A stretch of DNA of 12,353 bases from Actinobacteria bacterium UBA2184. GTDB lineage: Bacteria > Actinomycetota > Coriobacteriia > Anaerosomatales > Anaerosomataceae. This document shows, one piece after another, positions 6,681-12,353 of this stretch. The stretch lies in contig DCVQ01000039.1 of assembly GCA_002328745.1 (NCBI GenBank), forward strand, positions 3,763 through 16,115. The letters run 5' to 3'. The notes beneath the pieces were generated by a model. The model ran no database searches. It was not told where the DNA came from and worked only from the letters and a program-made list of their open reading frames with translations. Numbering within the stretch: the first letter of the stretch is position 1; every line of letters starts with the position of its first letter. A program made the position numbers and the translations under genes.

Positions 6681-6710
6681 AACATAGCCCGTCAAACCTT
6701 GTAACAGCAA
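6681..6710 (-). promoter_or_regulatory. Candidate promoter of NAD-type SDR gene
   Basis: On the minus strand TTGCTG (6705-6710) as -35 and TATGTT (6681-6686) as -10, spaced 18 bases. This gives a start of transcription roughly 50 bases before the ATG at 6624. TTGACG (6693-6698 read on the minus strand) is a better -35 by itself but has no -10 at a proper distance. Confidence 0.35.
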
Positions 6711-6724
6711 GTCACAATGTTTGA
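6692..6724. promoter_or_regulatory. Operator-like 33-base palindrome upstream of NAD-type SDR gene
   Basis: Nested symmetry about base 6708: outer arms TCAAAC (6692-6697) and GTTTGA (6719-6724) are perfect, inner arms TTGTAAC (6699-6705) and GTCACAA (6711-6717) match at six of seven. In total 12 of 16 positions are complementary. The centre coincides with the candidate -35 box, so a bound dimer would repress. The TTGTAACA half (6699-6706) is identical to the one at 4225-4232, though the centre spacing differs by one base. Confidence 0.6.
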
Positions 6725-6765
6725 TATTTCGCGGCGTTCGCCGGATGAAGATCGTCCTGACGTCA

Positions 6766-6788
6766 GCGCGCGGACCGCTCCGACGCGC
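6766..6788 (-). terminator. GC-rich hairpin after single-pass membrane protein gene, possible terminator
   Basis: GCGCGCGGA (6766-6774) pairs with TCCG-a-CGCGC (6779-6788) across a CCGC loop, nine pairs with one bulged base. It lies about 40 bases past the stop of the minus-strand gene at 6828. There is no T-run, and GC-rich DNA makes such stems by chance, hence the low confidence. Confidence 0.3.
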
Positions 6789-6827
6789 GGCGCCTGGAAC
6801 GGTGCGCTACGCGAGAACGCAGCGTGG

Positions 6828-7646
6828 TCAGTCCTTCGCGGCCGCCCCCTCGTAGCGCTCGAGTGCCGCGACCATGACGGCGTACGCGGCCTGCATATCG
6901 GCGAGCGCTCCCGTGTTCCCGCTGACGTAGCTGTTCGCCGCCCACAGCCATGCGTCCTGCGCTTCCGAGAAGTCGTGCATCACCAGATCGCCGCCCCCTT
7001 CGATGTACTGGGTCATGAGCGGCTTGATCGCCCTGAGTTGCTCGCTTGCCGCCCCCTTGTCGTCGGCGCTGACGGCCGCGTTGGCGGCTCCCGCATGTGC
7101 CACGACCTCGGACGCCAGATCGAGGAGGTACTCGATGTCGGCCGTTTCTGGCGCGGCTGGCGAGTCGTCACCGGCGGATGACGCAGCATCCCCGGCATCG
7201 GCGGCGCCGCCGGTATCGACCTCATCGCCCACCGCGCCCGCGCCTGAAGCCCCTTCATCGTCGGCTTGCTCTTCGGCGGCCGCACCGGCGGCGCCATCAG
7301 ACCCGCTGGTCGACGATGTGGCATCGGACCCGCCTCCGATGAATGCGATCACCGCGAGGACGATGCCGATGAGCAGGACGCCGATCGCCCACCACACCGG
7401 TTGGCGTGTCTCCCGCCAGCCGCGTTCCACGCGGCTTGCTGCGAGGATCCCCTCCACCTCGTTCGGCGCTGCGGCCTGTGCCCGCTCTCGCTCCGCACGC
7501 ATCTCCTCGTCGAGCGCCTGGTCGTGCGCTTCCAGCAGATTGACGTAGCCCACCATCTCGCTGACGCGTTCGTGAAGGGCCGCTCGCTCCTCCGGTGTGT
7601 GCGCCTGCACGGTCGGCGCCTCGGCCTCCTCGTGCTCCCGGTCCAT
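6828..7646 (-). CDS. Single-pass membrane protein with acidic low-complexity linker, function unknown
   Basis: I do not recognise this 272-residue protein. Layout: a hydrophilic, strongly charged N-terminal region (1-80) with helical, coiled-coil-like stretches (about 19-60), one hydrophobic segment PVWWAIGVLLIGIVLAVIAF (83-102) flanked by Arg on the N-terminal side, a linker of about 65 residues (104-170) made almost only of Ala, Gly, Ser, Asp and Glu, and a C-terminal domain (171-268) that looks all-helical (EYLLDLASEVVAHAG, AAYAVMVAALERYEG). The positive-inside rule suggests an inner N-terminus with the linker and C-terminal domain outside. No signal peptide, cysteine or catalytic motif is seen. 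The ATG at 7646 follows GGAGGGG by 5 bases (7652-7658); a longer in-frame version to 7751 would overlap the neighbour's end and lacks support. It follows the acyl-CoA synthetase gene after 79 bases and may be cotranscribed. Confidence 0.8.
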   Translation of the reverse strand: MDREHEEAEAPTVQAHTPEERAALHERVSEMVGYVNLLEAHDQALDEEMRAERERAQAAAPNEVEGILAASRVERGWRETRQPVWWAIGVLLIGIVLAVIAFIGGGSDATSSTSGSDGAAGAAAEEQADDEGASGAGAVGDEVDTGGAADAGDAASSAGDDSPAAPETADIEYLLDLASEVVAHAGAANAAVSADDKGAASEQLRAIKPLMTQYIEGGGDLVMHDFSEAQDAWLWAANSYVSGNTGALADMQAAYAVMVAALERYEGAAAKD

Positions 7647-7651
7647 GCCGA

Positions 7652-7658
7652 CCCCTCC
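7652..7658 (-). promoter_or_regulatory. Shine-Dalgarno of single-pass membrane protein gene
   Basis: GGAGGGG on the minus strand, 5 bases before ATG 7646. It settles this start against in-frame codons further upstream. Confidence 0.8.
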
Positions 7659-7688
7659 CGTCGACAGCCGGTCCGAACGGCGTGCGAA

Positions 7689-7703
7689 CCAGCCTATCGC
7701 TGG
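7689..7703 (-). terminator. Short stem-loop after acyl-CoA synthetase gene
   Basis: CCAGC (7689-7693) and GCTGG (7699-7703) enclose a 5-base loop, 22 bases past the stop of the synthetase gene. The stem is short and no T-run follows, so it is at most a weak terminator. Confidence 0.2.
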
Positions 7704-7725
7704 ATATGCCCCGAGAACGACCCGT

Positions 7726-9951
7726 TTACCGCGGCTGACGCGCCTGCGCATCGTGTGCGGCGATGTACTCCCCGTACCAGGCCATGGCGGCCAGAGCGCG
7801 CACCGCGGCGACGGGCGAGTAGAGGATGACCGCGTCGTATCGCGCGGGGCCGTGGAAGGTCGCGACCTCGAGCGGGCGCAGCGGGACGTTGATGATCGGC
7901 TTGCCCGTACTCTCCATGAGCTCGGTCACGCGCGTGAGGAACGCGGTCTCCCCGGGGTTGAACCTGTCGCCGGCCGTTCTTCCCGCCGTGTCGGCGGCCA
8001 CCCCGTGGTCCGACACCGAGCCGGTGGACGGGCTGTTGAGGATGCCAAGCACCGCCACGGCATCCACGCTCTCGCTCTCCGCGAGCACCGTCAGCGCACG
8101 TTGCGCAAGATCCGAACCGATGGCCGCCACGAGGTCGATGGGGTTGCTGCGGCTCCAGTAGCCGGGCAGGAGCTTGTCCAGCTCGGCGAGAACGTCAGGT
8201 TCCAGCGGGGCCAGCTCGAGGCCGTTGCGAGCCACCTCGTCCGCCGCCAGCACGCCCCAACCTCCGCCGAGCGTCATGACCGCCACCCGCCGGCCAGCCG
8301 GCAGCGGGAGCGAGGTGAGGCACATCGCCAGATCCAGGCTCTCGTCGGGGCCCGTGCGCACGAGACAGCCCGCCTGGTGCGCCGCCGCCATGAAGACGTC
8401 GGACGACCCCGCCATCGCGCCGGTGTGCGACACAGCCGCGCGGACCCCGTACTCGGTCAGGCCGCCGCGCAGCACCACCACCGGCTTCCTCGGCGTGAGG
8501 CGGCGCGCCACGTCGAAGAAACGCCGACCGTCGCCCACCCCCTCGAGATATACGAGGGCCGTGGCCGTCTGCGGATCGTCGCCCAGCGCATCGAGCACAT
8601 CGAGCGCGCTCGTGGTGGCCTGATTCCCAACACTGACGTACTTGTCGATGCCTACCCCCCGTCGCTCGGCCCTGGTGACGAGCTGCACGCCGATGTTTCC
8701 CGACTGCGAGACGATGCTCAGCCGTCCCGCCTGCGGTCGCAACTCAAGGAAGCCGACGGCGTGGAGATGGCTGTGCAGCGAGAGGAGGCCCATGCAGTTG
8801 GGACCGATCAGGGTGATGCCCCAACGGCGGACCGTCTCCACGAGTTCCGCCTCCATCTCGGCGCCGGTCTCCCCCGCCTCGGAGAAACCCGCGGCCACTA
8901 CGAGCACCGCGCGCACCCCGCGCTGCCCGCACTGTTCGACCGCGGCGATCACGTGCTCGGCCTTCACCGCGACGAGCGCGAGGTCGGGCGCCTCAGGCAG
9001 CTCGGCCACGCTCGCGAACGCGGGCAGACCGAGCACGCTGCCGCCACGCCCGTTCACGGGGTAGATCGCGCCCGCAAAGCCGCCATCGATCAGGTTCCGA
9101 ACAAGCGAACCGCCCCACTTCGACAGATCGTTGGAGGCGCCGATCACCGCCACCGAGCGCGGCTCCGAGAGCGGGCCGAGATCGGGGGTGACATGCGCGC
9201 GCGACGCGTGCGTGTGCCGCTCCTCGTCGGGCTCCAGCACCACCAGCGCATCGGCCGCCACCGGCGCCGAGCCTTCCACGATGAGGGGGTTGACGTCGAT
9301 CTCCATCACCGCCGGATGGTCCTCGGCGATGCGCTGCAGCGCGCGGAGGGCGCTCGCAAGCGCTTCGCGGTCCACGGCCGGCATGCCGCGGAAGCTTCCG
9401 AGCAGCGCGCTGGCTCTGATTCCGTCCAGCATGCCTTCGATATCGCGGTCCTCTACCGGCGTCACGCCGAGCGTCACGTCCCTGTGCGCCTCGGCGAGGA
9501 TGCCGCCCACGCCGAAGAGGAGCACCGGGCCGTACAGCGGGTCGCGCTTCATGCCGATCATGAGCTCCCGAGCGCCGCGCACCATCCGTTCGACGAGCAG
9601 CCGGGCATCCTGGCCCTCGGTGAGCGCCAGGAGCGAGCGGGCGGCGGAGCGCACGGCCTCGTCTCCCTGCAGGTTCAGGGCAACCAGTCCGTGCTCCGTC
9701 TTGTGGCCGATGTGCGACCCTACGGCCTTGACGACGACCGGACCGTCGAGCTGCCGGGCGATCGCCGCGGCCTCGTCCTCGTCGCGCGCGAGCCCGCCTG
9801 CGGGGACGGAGATCCCGTAGTCGGCGAGCAGCGCCTTCGCCTGCCACTCATCCAGCGCGCCGAGTCCCTGTGCCACAGCCCCCGCCACGACCTCGGCCGA
9901 CGCGCGGTGAGCGGCCGACGATCGTGACTCCACGCCGTGTTCGTCGCGCAC
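7726..9951 (-). CDS. ADP-forming acetate/acyl-CoA synthetase, fused with beta half before alpha half
   Basis: Converts an acyl-CoA, ADP and phosphate to the free acid, CoA and ATP (reversible), a substrate-level phosphorylation step of anaerobes. The 741-residue protein starts with an ATP-grasp (beta) part, about 20-240: HKTEHGLVALNL (83-94), FGVGG (146-150) and MEIDVNPLIV (216-225). It continues with the alpha part: CoA-binding Rossmann domain (about 262-390, SVAVIGASNDLSKWGGSL, IGPNCMGLL) and the ligase domains (405-740, SIVSQSGNIG, SHTGAMAGS). His509 in SHTG matches the phosphorylated histidine of this family. Most fused relatives have alpha first; this one is reversed. The GTG at 9951 is chosen because GGGGAGG precedes it by 8 bases, whereas the ATGs at 10050 and 9987 would add residues unlike the family. 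The acid could be acetate, branched-chain or aryl; sequence does not tell. A GNAT acetyltransferase domain, as in Pat/YfiQ proteins, is absent. Confidence 0.92.
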   Translation of the reverse strand: MRDEHGVESRSSAAHRASAEVVAGAVAQGLGALDEWQAKALLADYGISVPAGGLARDEDEAAAIARQLDGPVVVKAVGSHIGHKTEHGLVALNLQGDEAVRSAARSLLALTEGQDARLLVERMVRGARELMIGMKRDPLYGPVLLFGVGGILAEAHRDVTLGVTPVEDRDIEGMLDGIRASALLGSFRGMPAVDREALASALRALQRIAEDHPAVMEIDVNPLIVEGSAPVAADALVVLEPDEERHTHASRAHVTPDLGPLSEPRSVAVIGASNDLSKWGGSLVRNLIDGGFAGAIYPVNGRGGSVLGLPAFASVAELPEAPDLALVAVKAEHVIAAVEQCGQRGVRAVLVVAAGFSEAGETGAEMEAELVETVRRWGITLIGPNCMGLLSLHSHLHAVGFLELRPQAGRLSIVSQSGNIGVQLVTRAERRGVGIDKYVSVGNQATTSALDVLDALGDDPQTATALVYLEGVGDGRRFFDVARRLTPRKPVVVLRGGLTEYGVRAAVSHTGAMAGSSDVFMAAAHQAGCLVRTGPDESLDLAMCLTSLPLPAGRRVAVMTLGGGWGVLAADEVARNGLELAPLEPDVLAELDKLLPGYWSRSNPIDLVAAIGSDLAQRALTVLAESESVDAVAVLGILNSPSTGSVSDHGVAADTAGRTAGDRFNPGETAFLTRVTELMESTGKPIINVPLRPLEVATFHGPARYDAVILYSPVAAVRALAAMAWYGEYIAAHDAQARQPR

Positions 9952-9959
9952 GGGTTCGT

Positions 9960-9966
9960 CCTCCCC
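9960..9966 (-). promoter_or_regulatory. Shine-Dalgarno supporting a GTG start of the acyl-CoA synthetase
   Basis: GGGGAGG on the minus strand, 8 bases before GTG 9951. It is the strongest ribosome-binding site in the region and argues for GTG over the upstream ATG codons at 9987 and 10050. A small palindrome, TGGCA-cca-TGCCA (9974-9986), lies just upstream of it. Confidence 0.7.
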
Positions 9967-10054
9967 TGAACGGTGGCACCATGCCATGTACTTCCATATA
10001 CCCGAGGGACCGGGACAAGGCCTGGCTCCGGGAGAGGCGCTCCTCGCCACATGC

Positions 10055-11671
10055 TCACGCGTAGCGGGCCAGCACCGCCTCGGCGCAGCGTATGCCGTCG
10101 ACCGCTGCGGACATGATGCCGCCCGCGTAGCCCGCCCCCTCGCCGCACGGGTAGACGCCGCGCAGGTTCGACTGCAGCGAGTCGTCGCGCAGCACGCGCA
10201 CCGGCGATGACGAGCGCGTCTCCACTCCCGTCAGGACCGCGTCGGGCGTGGCGAAGCCCCGAAGGCGGCGATCGAAGACGGGTGCGGCCTCGCGCAGCGA
10301 TGCGACCACGAACCCGGGCAGACACTCCGCGAGGTCGGCGTACGTCACGCCGAGCGGATACGTCGGAGAGACGCTGCCGGCCTCAGTGGACGCGACTCCC
10401 TGCAGGAAGTCGCCGAGCAACTGCGCAGGTGCGCGGAAAGTGCGTCCGCCCAGCTCGAACGCGGCACGCTCCCAGCGACGCTGGAATCGCACGCCGGCCA
10501 AGGGGTCGTCACCCTCGAAGTCCCCGGGCCCGACGTTGACGAGGAACGCCGCGTTGGCGTTGGCGCCATCGCGCGCGAACCGGCTCATGCCGTTGGTGAC
10601 CACTCCACCGGGCTCGCTCGCCGCCGCCACGATCTCGCCACCGGGGCACATGCAGAACGTGTAGGCCGTGCGCCCCGAGGGCAGGTGCTCCGAGAGCTTG
10701 TAGTCCGCGGCGCCGAGCGCGGGATGGCTGGCCGCCCCTCCGTACTGCGCCCGGTCGATCATCTGCTGGTCATGCTCGACGCGCACACCGATGGAGAACG
10801 CCTTCTGCGCGAGGTTCGCTCCCCGCCCGTGCAGCATCTCGAAGGTATCGCGCGCGCTGTGGCCGGTGGCGAGCACGAGCGCCTCGCACGCGAACTCCTC
10901 TCGGCCTCGCTCTCCATCGGTCACCACGCCTCGCAACAGCCCGTCCGCGCCGAGGAGCAGGTCGGTGAGTCGCGTGGTGAAGCGCACCTCTCCGCCGAGC
11001 GACTCGATCTGTTCGCGAAGCCTCCGCACGGCTCCCGTGAGGTAGTCGGTGCCGATGTGAGGCCGCGCCTGCCACAGGATCTCTTCGGCGGCGCCCGCTT
11101 CGACGAAGGCCTCGAGCACACTGAGGCAGCGCGGGTCCTTGGTGTTCGTCGTGAGCTTTCCGTCGGAGAAGGTCCCCGCCCCGCCCTCGCCGAACTGGAT
11201 GTTCGAGTCGGGATCGAGCACTCCCTCCCGAAGGAAGGTGCTCACCGCACGGATGCGTCCGTCGACCGCGGCACCGCGCTCGAGCACGATCGGGCAGGCT
11301 CCGGCGCGCGCCAGAGCGAGCGCCGCGAAGAGCCCTGCCGGGCCGGTGCCCACCACCACAGGCCGCACCCCCGGGGCCGCCGCGAGCCGGACACGTGCGG
11401 CCGGCGGCCTCTCCGGGGCGATGAACACGTCATCGTCGCCCACGCGCTCGACGACGCCCGGCTCATCGGCCGTCGCCACCAGCGTCACGCCGAGCGTGAC
11501 CACAAAGTGGACGTTCGGCTTGCGGCGGGCATCCACGGATCGCTTGAGGAGCCGCACCGAGGCGATCCGGTCCTCATCGACCCCGAGACGTCGCGCGGCA
11601 GCGCTCGTGAGGCCTTCTCCGGACGGGTCGCCCGCCGACAGCGGGAGATCGAGATTGCGGATCTCGATCAC
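10055..11671 (-). CDS. FAD-dependent oxidoreductase, COG2509-like
   Basis: Flavoprotein dehydrogenase of unknown substrate, 538 residues. After an N-terminal region of about 100 residues (MIEIRNLDLPL onward, with RSVDARRKPNVHFVVTL) comes the FAD-binding motif VVVGTGPAGLFAALALA (105-121) with Glu131 at the end of the second strand. Further family features are NIQFGEGGAGTFSDGKL (157-173), ALVLATGHSARDTF (264-277), FCMCPGGEIV (339-348) and the C-terminal YPCGEGAGYAGGI (507-519), which closes the FAD site. I recognise the pattern as that of uncharacterised FAD-dependent dehydrogenases (COG2509); no reaction is established. The start is GTG 11671, which overlaps the upstream stop as GTGA (11668-11671), implying translational coupling. 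The frame stays open upstream to 12259, but that part is antisense-like noise inside the neighbouring gene. About 100 bases separate its stop from the acyl-CoA synthetase. Confidence 0.88.
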   Translation of the reverse strand: MIEIRNLDLPLSAGDPSGEGLTSAAARRLGVDEDRIASVRLLKRSVDARRKPNVHFVVTLGVTLVATADEPGVVERVGDDDVFIAPERPPAARVRLAAAPGVRPVVVGTGPAGLFAALALARAGACPIVLERGAAVDGRIRAVSTFLREGVLDPDSNIQFGEGGAGTFSDGKLTTNTKDPRCLSVLEAFVEAGAAEEILWQARPHIGTDYLTGAVRRLREQIESLGGEVRFTTRLTDLLLGADGLLRGVVTDGERGREEFACEALVLATGHSARDTFEMLHGRGANLAQKAFSIGVRVEHDQQMIDRAQYGGAASHPALGAADYKLSEHLPSGRTAYTFCMCPGGEIVAAASEPGGVVTNGMSRFARDGANANAAFLVNVGPGDFEGDDPLAGVRFQRRWERAAFELGGRTFRAPAQLLGDFLQGVASTEAGSVSPTYPLGVTYADLAECLPGFVVASLREAAPVFDRRLRGFATPDAVLTGVETRSSSPVRVLRDDSLQSNLRGVYPCGEGAGYAGGIMSAAVDGIRCAEAVLARYA

Positions 11672-12353
11672 GCGGGGATCCCCGCCGCGTGCGCGGCCGC
11701 GCCGCGCCCGGCGACGATGCCGGACGCCCACGCCCAGTGCAGGTTGAACCCGCCGCAGCGGCCGTCCACGTCGAGCACCTCGCCCGCCGCGAACACCCCG
11801 GGCGCCACGCGCGATGCGAGCGTGACGGCGTCGAACTCCCCGAGCGCGGCGCCTCCACGGGTGACCTGCGCCTGCGCCGGGTCGCCCGTGCCCGTGACGG
11901 CGAGCCGGAAGTCCTTCAGCAGCCGCGCGAGCGCGAGCGCGTCGAGCGACGTGCCCGGCGTGTCCGACGAGACTTCGGCCACCCGGAGCACCGCCTGGCC
12001 GATGCGCGTGTGAAGCATCCCGTTGAAGAACGTCCCCGCACTCCGCCAGCCGAGCGTGCGGATCCGCTCGGCGAGGAAGCCCTCCATGGCGAGCGCGTCT
12101 ACGTCCGGGAAGAAGTCGAGCGAGATCGTGCTCCCGGGCCGAGCCACGCGGGAGAGATCGAGGACCATGATGCCGCTCACCCCGTAGTCGCGGAAGAGCA
12201 GCTCTCCGCGCTCGGTAGCCAGCACGGCCCCGGCGCTGTCCAGCACGCTCCCCGCACATCGCACGCGCACGCCCGAGAGTCCCCGGATCGAGCGGGTGTC
12301 GGTCGCGAGCGGAACGAGCGCGGGCCAGAGGGGCTCCCGGGTGTGCCCGAGGC
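11668..12353 (-). CDS. HI0933/BaiN-family flavoprotein, C-terminal part (5' end outside window)
   Basis: NAD(P)/FAD-dependent oxidoreductase of the YhiN/HI0933/BaiN family, cut by the window edge; 227 residues are visible of an expected 400 or so. The visible part opens with LGHTREPLWPALVPL, the usual end of the FAD-domain insertion. It goes on with GLSGVRVRCAG, ELLFRDYGVSGIMVLDLSR (the family's F..YG.SG..VLD.SR), a helical middle, and the C-terminal FAD-binding pattern PGVFAAGEVLDVDGRCGGFNLHWAWASGIVAGR. BaiN of Clostridium scindens acts in bile-acid 7-dehydroxylation, but the family is widespread and most members are uncharacterised, so no bile-acid role should be assumed. The frame stays open to the edge, so the GTG at 12270 is internal. 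Its stop overlaps the next gene's GTG start (GTGA), making a two-flavoprotein operon. Confidence 0.9.
   Translation of the reverse strand, partial: LGHTREPLWPALVPLATDTRSIRGLSGVRVRCAGSVLDSAGAVLATERGELLFRDYGVSGIMVLDLSRVARPGSTISLDFFPDVDALAMEGFLAERIRTLGWRSAGTFFNGMLHTRIGQAVLRVAEVSSDTPGTSLDALALARLLKDFRLAVTGTGDPAQAQVTRGGAALGEFDAVTLASRVAPGVFAAGEVLDVDGRCGGFNLHWAWASGIVAGRGAAAHAAGIPA

Noticed and set aside
6758..6765. TGACGTCA, a perfect 8-base palindrome
   Set aside because: Too short to separate from chance, and it is at the far end of a gap, away from any start codon.
7597..9927. A 776-codon plus-strand open frame opposite the acyl-CoA synthetase
   Set aside because: It is the complementary-frame shadow of a well-supported gene; composition is Arg/His/Glu-rich with no recognisable domain.
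9952..10050. N-terminal extension of the acyl-CoA synthetase to ATG 10050 or 9987
   Set aside because: The extra residues are unlike the family, and the strong GGGGAGG site lies just before GTG 9951.
11672..12259. Upstream extension of the COG2509-like flavoprotein frame
   Set aside because: The region codes in another frame for the BaiN-family protein, and the GTGA overlap gives a natural start at 11671. The extension is Arg/Gly-rich without family similarity.
10055..12353. A bile-acid 7-dehydroxylation locus, suggested by the BaiN-like protein and nearby SDR genes
   Set aside because: No other bai-type genes (CoA ligase BaiB, BaiCD, BaiE, BaiF, BaiH, transporter BaiG) are visible, and HI0933-family proteins occur in many unrelated bacteria.

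Overview
This is a very GC-rich, gene-dense stretch of bacterial chromosome with nine complete or near-complete protein genes, two of them cut by the window edges. There are no RNA genes, transposase genes, CRISPR arrays or phage genes. High GC, long spurious antisense reading frames, Shine-Dalgarno-led genes, and the mix of arginine deiminase, an ADP-forming acyl-CoA synthetase, a BaiN/HI0933-type flavoprotein and short-chain dehydrogenases suggest an anaerobic or facultative actinobacterium, perhaps of the Coriobacteriia. That placement is inference from gene content; no marker gene is present.

Left part (1-1963, plus strand): the 3' end of an osmoprotectant (glycine betaine/choline/carnitine class) ABC transporter operon. 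It holds the tail of one permease, the ATPase with a C-terminal CBS-like segment, and a second permease, joined by two ATGA stop/start overlaps. The substrate-binding protein is not in the window and probably lies upstream. The operon ends tail to tail against arginine deiminase, and the two TAG stop codons share one CTAG.

Middle part (1960-7646, minus strand): arginine deiminase (first step of arginine catabolism), preceded by a large imperfect hairpin; a short-chain dehydrogenase resembling Comamonas 3-alpha-hydroxysteroid dehydrogenase; a polytopic membrane protein with an N-terminal permease-prefix domain; a second, classical NAD-type short-chain dehydrogenase; and a single-pass membrane protein of unknown function with an acidic low-complexity linker. 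The two dehydrogenase genes each have an AT-rich palindrome over their likely promoter, and the palindromes share the half-site TTGTAACA. This suggests a common repressor encoded elsewhere.

Right part (7726-12353, minus strand): a fused ADP-forming acyl-CoA synthetase with the ATP-grasp (beta) half in front of the CoA-binding/ligase (alpha) half, then (upstream in transcription) two FAD-dependent oxidoreductases coupled by a GTGA overlap, the first running off the window.

Together the genes suggest salt-stress solute uptake, energy recovery by substrate-level phosphorylation (arginine deiminase route, acyl-CoA to acid plus ATP), and redox chemistry on alcohols, ketones or steroid-like compounds. 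I found no clear undescribed multi-gene system. The strongest leads are the paired palindromes of the two dehydrogenases, the REP-like hairpin before arginine deiminase, and the beta-alpha domain order of the synthetase.
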